64,000 nt of DNA from Streptomyces nojiriensis (GCF_017639205.1 NZ_CP071139.1:4589001-4653000), one strand, 5' to 3'; positions 16,640-25,715 are shown, counted from the stretch's first letter. A program made the numbers and translations. The notes: a model not told the origin generated them from the sequence alone.

Positions 16640-16663
16640 CTCCGCGCGCGCCCGTGCGCGGAG
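16640..16663 (+). terminator. Hairpin between membrane protein gene and ycnI
   Basis: An 8-bp stem (CTCCGCGC with GCGCGGAG) with an 8-nt loop, 50 bp past the stop. It may separate the membrane protein gene from the copper operon. Confidence 0.45.
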
Positions 16664-16699
16664 CCACCGCCACCACTGCTTCCGTGGAGTGTTCCTGCC

Positions 16700-17425
16700 A
16701 TGAAGACCTCTCGCGTCTCCATCGCCGCCGCCATCGCCGCCGGTTCCGTCCTCGTCCTCTCCGGCCCCGCCTTCGCCCACGTCGGCGTGCAGCCCGCGGG
16801 TGAGGCGGCCAAGGGCGGCTACGCGACGATCAACTTCAAGGTCCCCAACGAGCGGGACAACGCGTCGACCACCCAGCTGGAGGTCAGCTTCCCGGTCGAC
16901 CAGCCGCTCAGCTCCGTGATGCCGCAGGACGTCCCCGGCTGGACCGTGACGGTCGAGAAGAGCAAGCTCGACAAGCCGCTCACCGTGCACGGCAAGCAGA
17001 TCAACGAAGCCGTCACCAAGGTGACCTGGTCCGGCGGCAAGATCGAGCCCGGGAAGTTCCAGCAGTTCCCGCTCTCCGTGGGCAAGCTGCCCGAGAACGC
17101 CGACCAGATGGTCTTCAAGTCCATCCAGACGTACGACAACGGCGAGGTCGTCCGCTGGATCGAGGAGGCCAAGGAAGGTGCCGCGGAGCCGCAGAACCCC
17201 GCGCCCGTCCTGAAGCTGAGCGCCCCCAAGGGCGACGACCACCACGACAGCGGTGCGAAGGCCGACGAGCCGAAGAACACCGACAAGGACGCCGAGCACG
17301 GCCACGACAAGGCCGCCGCCGAACACGGCTCCGACACCACCGCGCGCGTCCTCGGCATCGCCGGCATCGTCGTCGGACTCGGCGGTGTCGCCTTCGGCAT
17401 CGCCTCGCGCCGCCGCTCCGCCTGA
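16700..17425 (+). CDS. ycnI: YcnI-like (DUF1775) copper-binding surface protein
   Basis: 241 residues. A signal peptide ends at PAFA, so the mature protein begins with His27, the N-terminal histidine used for copper binding in YcnI-type proteins. The DUF1775 domain spans about 27-160. A His/Asp-rich linker (DDHHDSG, EHGHDK) precedes a C-terminal membrane helix (about 213-235) with an RRR stop-transfer. It is therefore an extracellular copper-binding protein anchored in the membrane. It heads the group ycnI-sco-ECuC-copCD-DyP, all on the same strand with short gaps. Confidence 0.88.
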   Translation: MKTSRVSIAAAIAAGSVLVLSGPAFAHVGVQPAGEAAKGGYATINFKVPNERDNASTTQLEVSFPVDQPLSSVMPQDVPGWTVTVEKSKLDKPLTVHGKQINEAVTKVTWSGGKIEPGKFQQFPLSVGKLPENADQMVFKSIQTYDNGEVVRWIEEAKEGAAEPQNPAPVLKLSAPKGDDHHDSGAKADEPKNTDKDAEHGHDKAAAEHGSDTTARVLGIAGIVVGLGGVAFGIASRRRSA

Positions 17426-17494
17426 CCTGCCGCGCCCATGGGCGCTGCCGTTCCGAAACGTCCGTAGCATCCCCGATCCCAGGGACATTTCTTC

Positions 17495-18148
17495 ATGCGC
17501 ACCACACGTGTGACGGTCGCCGCGCTGCTCGCGGCGGCCGCACTCACCCTCACCGCCTGCGGCGGTGAGCCCGCCAAGACCGGCGGAGTCACCCAGATCT
17601 CCGGCGGTCAGAACAGCAACAAGGCCGCGACCCTCCTGGACCGCCCCTTCACCAAGCCGGAACTCGTCCTCACGGACACCAGCGGCCAGCCGTGGAACCT
17701 GCGTGAGCAGACCAAGGGCAAGCCGACCCTCATCTACTTCGGCTACACCAACTGCCCCGACGTGTGCCCGCTGACGATGAGCAACATCGCCGTCGCCAAG
17801 AAGGCACTCCCCAAGGCCGACCAGGACAACCTCCGGGTCGTCTTCGTCACCACCGACCCTGCGAGGGACACTCCCGAGTCCCTCGGCGCGTGGCTCAAGA
17901 TGCAGGACCCGTCCTTCACCGGACTCACCGGGGACTTCGCGACCATCCAGGCCGCCGCACGCACGCTCGGCATCGGCATCGACCCCGCCGCGACGGGGGC
18001 CGACGGCAAGGTCGTCTCCATGCACGGCGCCCAAGTCATCGCGTTCTCGCCGAAGACCGACGAGGGGTACGTCCTCTACGGCGAGAGCACCACCGTGGAC
18101 GACTACACCAAGGACCTGCCGAAGCTCATCAAGGGGGAGAACCCGTGA
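17495..18148 (+). CDS. sco: Sco/SenC copper chaperone lipoprotein
   Basis: 217 residues. The lipobox LTAC gives a lipidated Cys22. The thioredoxin-like domain carries the copper-binding CxxxC (Cys87 and Cys91, NCPDVCP) and His177 (MHGAQ). Sco proteins deliver copper to the CuA site of cytochrome c oxidase, and in S. lividans a Sco from the equivalent cluster was shown to work with ECuC. Its stop codon overlaps the next start (GTGA), so the two are translationally coupled. Confidence 0.93.
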   Translation: MRTTRVTVAALLAAAALTLTACGGEPAKTGGVTQISGGQNSNKAATLLDRPFTKPELVLTDTSGQPWNLREQTKGKPTLIYFGYTNCPDVCPLTMSNIAVAKKALPKADQDNLRVVFVTTDPARDTPESLGAWLKMQDPSFTGLTGDFATIQAAARTLGIGIDPAATGADGKVVSMHGAQVIAFSPKTDEGYVLYGESTTVDDYTKDLPKLIKGENP

Positions 18149-18624
18149 ACGCCCGCACCACCCGCACTCTCGCCGCCGCGCTCTCCCTGACGGCAGCGCT
18201 CGCCATATCCGGCTGTTCCGGGAAGGCCGAGCCGAGGATGACCGTGAGCGGCGCGTTCATGCCCCAGCCCGTGAACGACAAGATGGCCGGCGGGTTCATG
18301 GTCATCAAGAACGGCTCCGAGACCGCCGACAAGCTCACCGGCGTCACCTCCTCGCTCTCCGACGATCTCCAGATCCACGAGACCAAGGACCAGAAGATGC
18401 AGCAGGTCCAGTCGATGGACGTGCCCGCGAACGGCGAGCTCCGGCTGGAGCGCGGCGGCAACCACATCATGTTCATGGGGCTCAAGAGCACTCCCCGGGT
18501 CGGCGAGAAGGTCACCGTCGAGCTCCGCTTCGAGAAGGCCGCTCCGGTCAAGGTCGAGCTGGACGTGAAGGACCGGACGTACAACCCTCAGGCTCCGGCA
18601 GACACGTCCGGCAACGCCCACTGA
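18145..18624 (+). CDS. PCuAC/ECuC extracytoplasmic copper chaperone lipoprotein
   Basis: 159 residues. Lipobox ISGC gives lipidated Cys24. The PCuAC domain shows the Cu(I) ligand set: His78 and Met85 (HETKDQKM), and His107 and Met109 (NHIMF). It is predicted to bind Cu(I) outside the cell and hand it to Sco or directly to oxidases. The GTG start overlaps the sco stop by 4 bp. Confidence 0.92.
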   Translation: MNARTTRTLAAALSLTAALAISGCSGKAEPRMTVSGAFMPQPVNDKMAGGFMVIKNGSETADKLTGVTSSLSDDLQIHETKDQKMQQVQSMDVPANGELRLERGGNHIMFMGLKSTPRVGEKVTVELRFEKAAPVKVELDVKDRTYNPQAPADTSGNAH

Positions 18625-18646
18625 CGGACCGAGGAGCTGACACGCC

Positions 18647-20704
18647 ATGACGGCCACCGCCCCCGCCCTCTCCACGGCCCGCGCCACGGCATTCCTGCCG
18701 CGGCTCGCGCTGGTCCTCGCAGCCCTGCTGGCAACCCTGTTCACCGCGGCCTCACCGGCCACGGCGCACGCCGCACTCACCGCGAGCGACCCCAAGGACG
18801 GGGCGGTGGTCGCCACGGCCCCCGCCCAGGTAACGCTCTCCTTCTCGGAGCAGGTCGCCATGGGGGACGACTCCATCCGCGTGCTCGACCCCCAGGGCAA
18901 ACGCGTGGACACCGGTGAACTGCGCGACATGTGCAGCGGGAACACCGTCCGCTACGGCACCGCGCTGCACGCCGGACTGCCGAACGGCACCTACACCGTC
19001 GCCTGGCAGGCCGTCTCGGCCGACAGCCATCCGATCTCCGGCGCCTTCACCTTCTCCATCGGCGCGCCCTCGGCCACCGATGTCACCCTGCCCACCGCGC
19101 AGGCCGGCGGCGGACCCGTCGGGATCGCGTACGGGATCGCCCGCTACGCCGCCTACGCAGGGTTCACCGTGCTCGTGGGCGGCGCCGCCTTCATTCTGCT
19201 GTGCTGGCGCAGGGGCGCCGCCGAACGGCCGCTCCAGAAGCTCGTCGTGCGTGCCTGGGTCACCCTGACTGCCGCCACCCTGGCCATGCTGGTGCTGCGG
19301 ACTCCGTACACGGGGTCCGGCAGCTTCTCCGATGTCTTCGATCTCGACGGGCTCCGGGCCGTCCTGCAGACCAAGACCGGGGCCTCGCTCGTCTCCAGGC
19401 TGCTCCTGCTGGGCGCGGCCGCCCTCTTCGTCGCGGTCCTCTTCGGCGTCTACGCGCGCCGCGTGGCGGGCCACGGACCCGATGAGGCCGACCGGACCGA
19501 GCGGGAGACCGACGGGCCGGACCAGGCCGACGGGTCCGACGAAGCCGATCGGTCCGACGAAGCCGATGGGGCCGAGAGGCCGGACGACACCAGCGATCTC
19601 ACCTTCGGGCTGGCCATCGGCGGCGCCGTCGTGTCCGGCGGTATCGCCGCCACCTGGGCGCTTTCGGAGCACGCCTCGACCGGGATCCAGCCCGGAATCG
19701 CCATGCCCGCCGACATCCTGCACCTGATGGCGGTCGCCACGTGGCTCGGTGGTCTCGCCGCGCTGCTCGTCGCCCTCCACAAGGTCCCCGGGATCGAGCG
19801 CGCGGCCGTCCGCCGCTTCTCCCGGGTCGCCTTCGTCAGTGTCCTGGTGCTCGCCGTCACCGGCGTCTACCAGTCCTGGCGCCAGCTCGGCAGCTGGTCC
19901 GCCCTCACCGGCACCGACTACGGGCAGCTGCTGCTCCTGAAGATCGGCCTGGTCGCCGTCCTGCTCGGCATCGCCTACGTGTCCCGCAGGTGGACCGCGC
20001 GGCTCGCCGATGCCCCTGCGGACGCCGCCGTCGGCTCCGTCGGCTCCGTCGGCTCCGTCGGCTCCGTCGGGCAGACCCCGGAGGATGTTTCACGTGAAAC
20101 AGAGCCCGTGCCGGCTCCCGTCCCCGCGGACCCGGAGCGCGCCGCCCAGCTCGCCCGGCAGCGGGCCGCACGCGAGAGCGCGCTGGAGAAGCGGGTACGG
20201 GACGCGGATCCGGACCGCGCCGGCCTGCGCCGCTCCGTCCTCGCCGAGGCGGCCATCGCCGTGATCCTGCTCGCCGTCACCACCGTGCTCACCAGCACCG
20301 AGCCCGGGCGGACCGTGGAGCGGGAGACGGGCCGCGGTTCCACCGCCACCGCCGTCCCCGACCGGGCCGTCAAGATCACCCTGCCCTTCGACACCGGCGG
20401 TCCGAACGGCAAGGGCTCCGTCCGGCTCGAACTCGACCCGGGACGGGTCGGGGCGAACACCCTGCACCTCTGGGCGGACTCCGCCGACGGCACCCCCTTC
20501 GACCTCCCCGAGATCAAGGTCGCCTTCACCCTTCCCGCCAAGGACATCGGCCCCCTGCCGCTCGTCCCCGAGCAGGCGGCTCCCGGACACTGGACCGCCT
20601 CCGGCGTCCAGCTGCCGCTCGCCGGTGAATGGCGCATCGACGTGACCGTCCGTACCTCCGACATCGACCAGACCACCGTCCAGAAGACCGTGAAGATCGG
20701 CTGA
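18647..20704 (+). CDS. CopC-CopD fusion copper protein
   Basis: 685 residues. A signal peptide ends before His41 (TAHAALTASDP), the N-terminal copper ligand of CopC-type domains. The CopC domain spans about 41-140, with a second copper motif SADSHPISG. A CopD membrane domain of about eight helices follows. It has an acidic loop made of an imperfect 18-nt repeat (SDEADRSDEADG, coding 19532-19567). A C-terminal YtkA-like soluble domain (about 570-685) completes it. The family takes up or transfers copper across the membrane. A 9-nt repeat and a parS site lie in the cytoplasmic loop coding region. Confidence 0.88.
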   Translation: MTATAPALSTARATAFLPRLALVLAALLATLFTAASPATAHAALTASDPKDGAVVATAPAQVTLSFSEQVAMGDDSIRVLDPQGKRVDTGELRDMCSGNTVRYGTALHAGLPNGTYTVAWQAVSADSHPISGAFTFSIGAPSATDVTLPTAQAGGGPVGIAYGIARYAAYAGFTVLVGGAAFILLCWRRGAAERPLQKLVVRAWVTLTAATLAMLVLRTPYTGSGSFSDVFDLDGLRAVLQTKTGASLVSRLLLLGAAALFVAVLFGVYARRVAGHGPDEADRTERETDGPDQADGSDEADRSDEADGAERPDDTSDLTFGLAIGGAVVSGGIAATWALSEHASTGIQPGIAMPADILHLMAVATWLGGLAALLVALHKVPGIERAAVRRFSRVAFVSVLVLAVTGVYQSWRQLGSWSALTGTDYGQLLLLKIGLVAVLLGIAYVSRRWTARLADAPADAAVGSVGSVGSVGSVGQTPEDVSRETEPVPAPVPADPERAAQLARQRAARESALEKRVRDADPDRAGLRRSVLAEAAIAVILLAVTTVLTSTEPGRTVERETGRGSTATAVPDRAVKITLPFDTGGPNGKGSVRLELDPGRVGANTLHLWADSADGTPFDLPEIKVAFTLPAKDIGPLPLVPEQAAPGHWTASGVQLPLAGEWRIDVTVRTSDIDQTTVQKTVKIG
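20033..20068. repeat. Four tandem copies of a 9-bp unit inside copCD
   Basis: GGCTCCGTC is repeated exactly four times and codes for four Gly-Ser-Val units. The number of units can change without a frameshift, giving loop-length variation. It ends 17 bp before parS site 2. Confidence 0.85.
20086..20101. other. parS site 2
   Basis: An exact 16-bp match to TGTTTCACGTGAAACA within the copCD coding region, in a variable cytoplasmic loop (residues reading VSRET). The site sits where the protein tolerates inserted sequence. Confidence 0.95.
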
Positions 20705-20709
20705 CCAGC

Positions 20710-21987
20710 GTGACCGAGAGCAACCCCGACATCCAGATCTCCCGGCGCAGGCTGCTGGGTACCGTCGGCGCCGCGGGCGCCGTCGGGATCGCCCTCGGCG
20801 CCACGGGCGGCGCCTTGGCGCACTCCGCGCTGGACGACTCCGGGAGCGGCTCCGCCCCAGGCGCGGCCGGCGGTCCGGCCTCCCTGGGCGTCACCCAGGT
20901 GGCCTTCCACGGAGACCACCAGGCCGGCATCACCACGCCGCTGCAGGCCAAGGGACACCTCGTCGCCTTCGACCTCACCGCCGGGGCGGGCCGCACCGAG
21001 GCCGCCGCGCTGCTGCGGCGCTGGTCCGACACGGCCCGGCGGCTGATGGCGGGCGAGCCGGCCCCGGCCTCTGACAGCGGGATCGCCCTGGACGCCGGTC
21101 CGTCCTCCCTCACCGTCACCTTCGGCTTCGGCCACTCCTTCTTCGAGCGCACCGGCCTCACCGCCCGCCGCCCCGCCGCCCTCGACCCGCTGCCGGACTT
21201 CTCCTCGGACCGGCTGGACGCCCAGCGCAGCAACGGCGACCTGTGGGTCCAGATCGGCGCCGACGACGGCCTCGTCGCCTTCCATGCCCTGCGTGCCCTG
21301 CAGAAGGACGCCGGGGAGGCCGCCCGCGTCCGCTGGCAGATGAACGGTTTCAACCGGTCTCCCGGCGCCACCGGCACCCCGATGACCGCCCGCAACCTGA
21401 TGGGCCAGGTGGACGGCACCGGCAACCCGAAGCCCTCGGAGCCCGACTTCGACAAGCGGATCTTCGTTCCCGGTGCGGGCCCCGGTCCCGCCGAGCACGC
21501 CTGGATGGCCGGGGGGTCCTACGCCGTCGTCCGGCGCATCCGCATGCTCCTCGACGACTGGGACAAGCAGTCCCTCGCCCAGCAGGAGCAGGTCATCGGC
21601 CGGACCAAGGCCACCGGCGCCCCGCTGACGGGTGGCGGCGAGACCACCGAGATGCAGCTCGACAAGATCGGGCCCGACGGCAAGCCCGTCATCCCGTCCA
21701 ACGCGCACGCCCGGATCTCCGCCCCCGAGCAGAACGGCGGGGCCGCCATGCTCCGGCGGCCGTTCTCCTTCCACGACGGGATCGGCCCGGACGGCGCTCC
21801 CGACGCGGGGCTCCTCTTCGTCTGCTGGCAGGCCGATCCGCTGCGCGGGTTCGTACCCGTACAGCGCAAGCTCGACCGCGGCGACGCGCTGTCGGCGTTC
21901 ATCCGGCACGAGTCCAGCGGGCTGTACGCGGTTCCGCCCGGGCCGCGCAGCGGCGAGTACGTGGGTCAACGGCTGCTCGAAGGATGA
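20710..21987 (+). CDS. Tat-secreted DyP-type haem peroxidase (EfeB/DtpA-like)
   Basis: 425 residues. A twin-arginine signal (SRRRLLG at 11-17) is followed by a hydrophobic stretch to about residue 38. The DyP domain shows the catalytic Asp235 in GQVDGTGNP and the likely proximal haem His333 (NAHARIS). DyP peroxidases oxidise substrates with H2O2; in S. lividans the homologue from this locus (DtpA) helps mature the copper oxidase GlxA, which fits the flanking copper genes. The GTG start is 5 nt after the copCD stop. Confidence 0.92.
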   Translation: MTESNPDIQISRRRLLGTVGAAGAVGIALGATGGALAHSALDDSGSGSAPGAAGGPASLGVTQVAFHGDHQAGITTPLQAKGHLVAFDLTAGAGRTEAAALLRRWSDTARRLMAGEPAPASDSGIALDAGPSSLTVTFGFGHSFFERTGLTARRPAALDPLPDFSSDRLDAQRSNGDLWVQIGADDGLVAFHALRALQKDAGEAARVRWQMNGFNRSPGATGTPMTARNLMGQVDGTGNPKPSEPDFDKRIFVPGAGPGPAEHAWMAGGSYAVVRRIRMLLDDWDKQSLAQQEQVIGRTKATGAPLTGGGETTEMQLDKIGPDGKPVIPSNAHARISAPEQNGGAAMLRRPFSFHDGIGPDGAPDAGLLFVCWQADPLRGFVPVQRKLDRGDALSAFIRHESSGLYAVPPGPRSGEYVGQRLLEG

Positions 21988-22029
21988 ACAGCAACCCGGC
22001 GGTCGGCACCCCGGCATTAGGCTGATCGC

Positions 22030-22965
22030 ATGTCAGCCACCCGCTTCACGTATCTCGGTCCCGAGGGCACCTTCACCGAGGCCGCCCTGCGCACCCTGCC
22101 GGAAGCCGCGACCCGGGAACTCGTCCCGATGGTGTCGGTCCCGGCCGCCCTGGACGCCGTGCGCAACGGCGAGGCGGCCGCCGCCCTCGTCCCGATCGAG
22201 AACTCGGTGGAGGGCGGCGTCACCGCCACCCTCGACGAGCTGGCCTCGGGCGAACCGCTGATGATCTACCGCGAGGTGCTGCTGCCCATCACCTTCGCGC
22301 TGCTCGTGCGGCCCGGGACCGCCCTGTCGGACGTCAAGACCGTCACCGGGCACCCGGTCGCCCAGCCGCAGGTGCGCAACTGGCTGCGGGCGAACCTGCC
22401 CGACGCCGTGTGGGAGTCGGCCGCCTCCAACGCGGACGGGGCCCGGCTGGTCCAGGAAGGCCGCTTCGACGCCGCCTTCGCGGGCGAGTTCGCCGCGGCC
22501 ACCTACGGGCTCGTCCCGCTGGTGACCGAGATCCACGACGCGGAGAACGCCGAGACCCGGTTCGTGCTGGTGGGACGCCCCGCCCGGCCGGCCGCGCCGA
22601 CCGGTGCGGACAAGACCTCCGTCGTGCTGTGGCTCGGCGACGACCACCCCGGTGCGCTGCTGGAGCTCCTCCAGGAGTTCGCGGTCCGCGGGGTGAACCT
22701 GATGCTGATCCAGTCCCGTCCGACCGGACAGGGCATCGGCAACTACTGCTTCGCCGTCGATGCCGAGGGGCACATCTCCGACCGGCGGGTCAGCGAGGCG
22801 CTCATGGGCCTCAAGCGGACCTGCCCCCAGGTCCGCTTCCTCGGGTCCTATCCGCGGGCCGGTGTCGCTCAGGGTGATGTCCGGGCTCCTCGGCCCGGGA
22901 CCTCCGACGGTGACTTCACGGCCGCCTCCGACTGGCTGGGGCGTTGCCTCGACGGGCGGGCGTAG
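22030..22965 (+). CDS. pheA: Prephenate dehydratase
   Basis: 311 residues, the monofunctional form. It makes phenylpyruvate from prephenate in phenylalanine synthesis. The catalytic domain (about 4-185) has GPEGTFTE, the IENSVEGGV motif and the Thr-Arg-Phe signature in NAETRFVLVG. A C-terminal ACT domain (about 198-275) contains the Phe-binding region near HPGALLELL and GNYCFAVD, so feedback inhibition is expected. It follows the DyP gene by 42 bp on the same strand. Confidence 0.95.
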   Translation: MSATRFTYLGPEGTFTEAALRTLPEAATRELVPMVSVPAALDAVRNGEAAAALVPIENSVEGGVTATLDELASGEPLMIYREVLLPITFALLVRPGTALSDVKTVTGHPVAQPQVRNWLRANLPDAVWESAASNADGARLVQEGRFDAAFAGEFAAATYGLVPLVTEIHDAENAETRFVLVGRPARPAAPTGADKTSVVLWLGDDHPGALLELLQEFAVRGVNLMLIQSRPTGQGIGNYCFAVDAEGHISDRRVSEALMGLKRTCPQVRFLGSYPRAGVAQGDVRAPRPGTSDGDFTAASDWLGRCLDGRA

Positions 22966-22976
22966 GGCGTCGTCCA

Positions 22977-23286
22977 CTGTCCACAGAGTTATCCACAGGC
23001 GGAGATGGGAACCTGGGGACAAGTCGACAGAACGGCACGACAAGGTCGACAAATCGCCCGGGAGCCTCAGGTTTCGCTCTGGGGAGCGGGAGGTGAACGG
23101 TGTCACCTCCACATCGCCGATCAACTCTTTGGGGCGAGTCATTCCCACCCGAATGAGTGTGTGAGGGTGGTTTGAACCCTGATTCGTCCCGGCCATCCAC
23201 CGATCAGGAATGATCTATTCCTGTGTCCACAGAGACGGCACACAGCCTGTGGATAAGATGCGGGCCACGGCAATTCCTGTGGACAA
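22977..23286. promoter_or_regulatory. Cluster of DnaA-box-like 9-mers in the pheA-serS gap
   Basis: Six sites match TTGTCCACA or TTATCCACA with at most one mismatch: 22977-22985, 22989-22997 (exact TTATCCACA), 23014-23022, 23223-23231, 23248-23256 (exact TTATCCACA, reverse) and 23278-23286 (exact TTGTCCACA, reverse). TTGTCCACA is the preferred Streptomyces DnaA box. The surrounding 526-bp gap carries no gene. Such a cluster outside oriC could titrate DnaA. Confidence 0.7.
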
Positions 23287-23491
23287 GAAGCCCCTCCGAC
23301 CCTGTTCAGGGCCCGCCCGCCCGCCGGCATTCTGCCCCTTTTCGGGGAATGGGGCCGGTTTTCCCGACGCTCCGAGAAGGACCACTTCCGGTCAGCCGTC
23401 AAGACTTATCCATTCGTTGCAATTGGGACATAGTGACACGCAGCGTGATATCGGTGTGATCCCAGGAAGCCCAGCCCGGTAGCCTGGAGGG

Positions 23492-24769
23492 GTGATTGAC
23501 CTCCGGCTGCTCCGTGAAGACCCTGACCGTGTCCGCGCCTCGCAGCGCGCCCGTGGAGAGGACGTCGAACTCGTCGACGCGCTGCTCTCCGCCGACGAGC
23601 GCCGCAGGTCCTCCGGCATGCGCTTCGACGAACTGCGCAATGAGCAAAGGTCCCTCGGCAAGCTCATCCCCAAGGCCTCTCCCGAGGAGCGGGCCGAGCT
23701 GCTGAAGAAGGCCGAGCACCTCAAGCAGGACGTCAAGGCGGCCGAGGCCGAGCAGAACGAGGCCGACGAAGCCGCCAAGCAGCTTCTCCTCCAGCTCGGC
23801 AACATCGTCCACGAGGACGTCCCGGTCGGCGGCGAAGAGGACTTCACCGTCCTGGAGACGCACGGCACCATCCGGGACTTCGCCACCGAGGGCTTCGAGC
23901 CCAAGGACCACCTGGAGCTCGGCGAACTGCTGGGCGCCATCGACGTCGAGCGCGGTGCCAAGGTCTCCGGCTCGCGCTTCTACTACCTGACCGGTGTGGG
24001 CGCCCTGCTGGAGCTGGCGCTGGTCAACGCGGCCATCGCCCAGGCCACCGAGGCCGGCTTCATCCCCATGCTGACCCCGGCGCTGGTCCGCCCGCGCGCC
24101 ATGGAGGGCACCGGCTTCCTCGGCCAGGCAGCCGAGAACGTCTACCACCTGGAGAAGGACGACTTCTACCTGGTCGGCACCTCCGAGGTCCCCCTCGCCG
24201 CGTACCACATGGACGAGATCATCGAAGCCGAGAAGCTGCCGCTTCGGTACGCCGGCTTCTCCCCCTGCTTCCGCCGCGAAGCCGGTACGTACGGCAAGGA
24301 CACCCGCGGCATCTTCCGCGTCCACCAGTTCGACAAGGTCGAGATGTTCTCGTACGTCGCGCCGGAGGACGCCGAGGCCGAGCACCAGCGGCTCCTGGAA
24401 TGGGAGAAGCAGTGGCTGACCAGCCTGGAGCTGCCGTTCCAGGTGATCGACGTCGCCACCGGTGACCTGGGCTCCTCCGCCTCGCGCAAGTTCGACTGCG
24501 AGGCGTGGATCCCCACCCAGGGCAAGTACCGCGAGCTGACCTCCGCGTCGAACTGCGACAGCTTCCAGGCCCGCCGCCTGTCGATCCGCTACCGCGACGG
24601 CAAGAAGACCCAGCCGCTGTCGACGCTGAACGGCACGCTGTGCGCCGTACCGCGCACGATCGTCGCGATCCTCGAGAACCACCAGCAGGCCGATGGTTCG
24701 GTACGGGTGCCCCAGGTGCTCCGTCCCTACCTCGGCGGCCGCGAGGTCCTGGAGCCGATCACCAAGTGA
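23492..24769 (+). CDS. serS: Seryl-tRNA synthetase
   Basis: 425 residues, the usual length. The N-terminal tRNA-binding coiled coil spans about 30-100. The class II core has motif 2 near FRREAGTYGKDTRG and motif 3 near the C-terminus, with TSEVPL of the serine pocket. It charges tRNA-Ser. It starts at GTG with GGAGG only 2 nt upstream, and a TAGCCT -10-like element about 7 nt before the start suggests a leaderless or nearly leaderless mRNA. The following HAD gene overlaps it by 4 bp. Confidence 0.96.
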   Translation: MIDLRLLREDPDRVRASQRARGEDVELVDALLSADERRRSSGMRFDELRNEQRSLGKLIPKASPEERAELLKKAEHLKQDVKAAEAEQNEADEAAKQLLLQLGNIVHEDVPVGGEEDFTVLETHGTIRDFATEGFEPKDHLELGELLGAIDVERGAKVSGSRFYYLTGVGALLELALVNAAIAQATEAGFIPMLTPALVRPRAMEGTGFLGQAAENVYHLEKDDFYLVGTSEVPLAAYHMDEIIEAEKLPLRYAGFSPCFRREAGTYGKDTRGIFRVHQFDKVEMFSYVAPEDAEAEHQRLLEWEKQWLTSLELPFQVIDVATGDLGSSASRKFDCEAWIPTQGKYRELTSASNCDSFQARRLSIRYRDGKKTQPLSTLNGTLCAVPRTIVAILENHQQADGSVRVPQVLRPYLGGREVLEPITK

Positions 24770-25578
24770 GCCCGGCCCCGTTCCCGTACAAGCTCGTCGC
24801 GACCGATCTCGACGGCACGCTGCTGCGTGGCGACGACACCGTCTCGGAACGCACCCGTGAAGCGCTCGTCGCGGCCACCGCGGCGGGCGCGGCCCACATC
24901 ATCGTCACCGGTCGGGCCGTGCCCTGGACCCGGCACGTACTGGACGATCTCGGCTACAAGGGGATCGCGGTCTGCGGGCAGGGTGCGCAGGTCTACGACG
25001 CGGGTGCGCACCGGCTGCTGACCTCGGTGACGCTGGACCGGCAGCTGGCCGGTCTGGCGCTGTCGAAGCTGGAGGCCGAGATCGGCCCGCTGGCCTTGGC
25101 GGCCAGCCGGGACGGGGTGGACGGCGAGGTCCTGTTCGGGCCCGGGTACCAGGTACAGGAAGGCCTCCCGGCCCTCTACCTGGAGGACGCCAAGGCGCTC
25201 TGGGCGGCTCCGCTGAACAAGCTCTACATCCAGCACCCGGAGCTGGACGACGACGCGCTCGTCAAGGTGGCCCGGGAGACCGTGGGCAGCCTGGTCGACA
25301 TCGTCATGGCGGGTCCCGGCATCGTCGAGATCCTGCCGCTGGGTCTGACCAAGGCCACGGGCCTGTCGCTGGCCGCGCGCCGGCTGGGAGTGAAGGCGGC
25401 GGAGACGATCGCCTTCGGTGACATGCCCAACGACATCCCGATGTTCGGCTGGGCCGCGCACGGGGTGGCGATGGCCAATGCCCATGCCGAGCTCAAGGCG
25501 GTGGCCGACGAGGTGACGACCTCCAACGAGGAGGACGGCATCGCGGTGGTGCTGGAGCGTCTGCTGGGCGCCGCGTAG
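24766..25578 (+). CDS. Cof-type HAD-superfamily phosphatase
   Basis: 270 residues. Motif I DLDGTLL (Asp14 nucleophile, Asp16 acid/base), motif II VTGR and motif IV GDMPNDIPM are present, with a C2-type cap between. Cof-like enzymes dephosphorylate sugar phosphates, flavin mononucleotide or similar metabolites; the substrate is unknown. It begins inside the serS stop (GTGA overlap), so it is co-expressed with serS. A second member of the same family is at 40337-41206. Confidence 0.88.
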   Translation: MSPAPFPYKLVATDLDGTLLRGDDTVSERTREALVAATAAGAAHIIVTGRAVPWTRHVLDDLGYKGIAVCGQGAQVYDAGAHRLLTSVTLDRQLAGLALSKLEAEIGPLALAASRDGVDGEVLFGPGYQVQEGLPALYLEDAKALWAAPLNKLYIQHPELDDDALVKVARETVGSLVDIVMAGPGIVEILPLGLTKATGLSLAARRLGVKAAETIAFGDMPNDIPMFGWAAHGVAMANAHAELKAVADEVTTSNEEDGIAVVLERLLGAA

Positions 25579-25595
25579 CGCGCGTGACGTAGGAG

Positions 25596-25653
25596 AGGTC
25601 CGGGACAGCCCGCGCCGCAAGGCGCGCTCGAAGTGGCTGCCCCGGACCTTTTG
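25596..25653 (+). terminator. Terminator of the serS-HAD operon
   Basis: A long stem pairs AGGTCCGGG (25596-25604) with CCCGGACCT (25641-25649), extended inside by CAGCC/GGCTG, and is followed by TTTTG. Confidence 0.75.
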
Positions 25654-25715
25654 TTGCTCCCCGCACGACTCACTCTGCACCGGGCGCAGGTCCCTTACCA
25701 GCGAATTTCCGTGCA

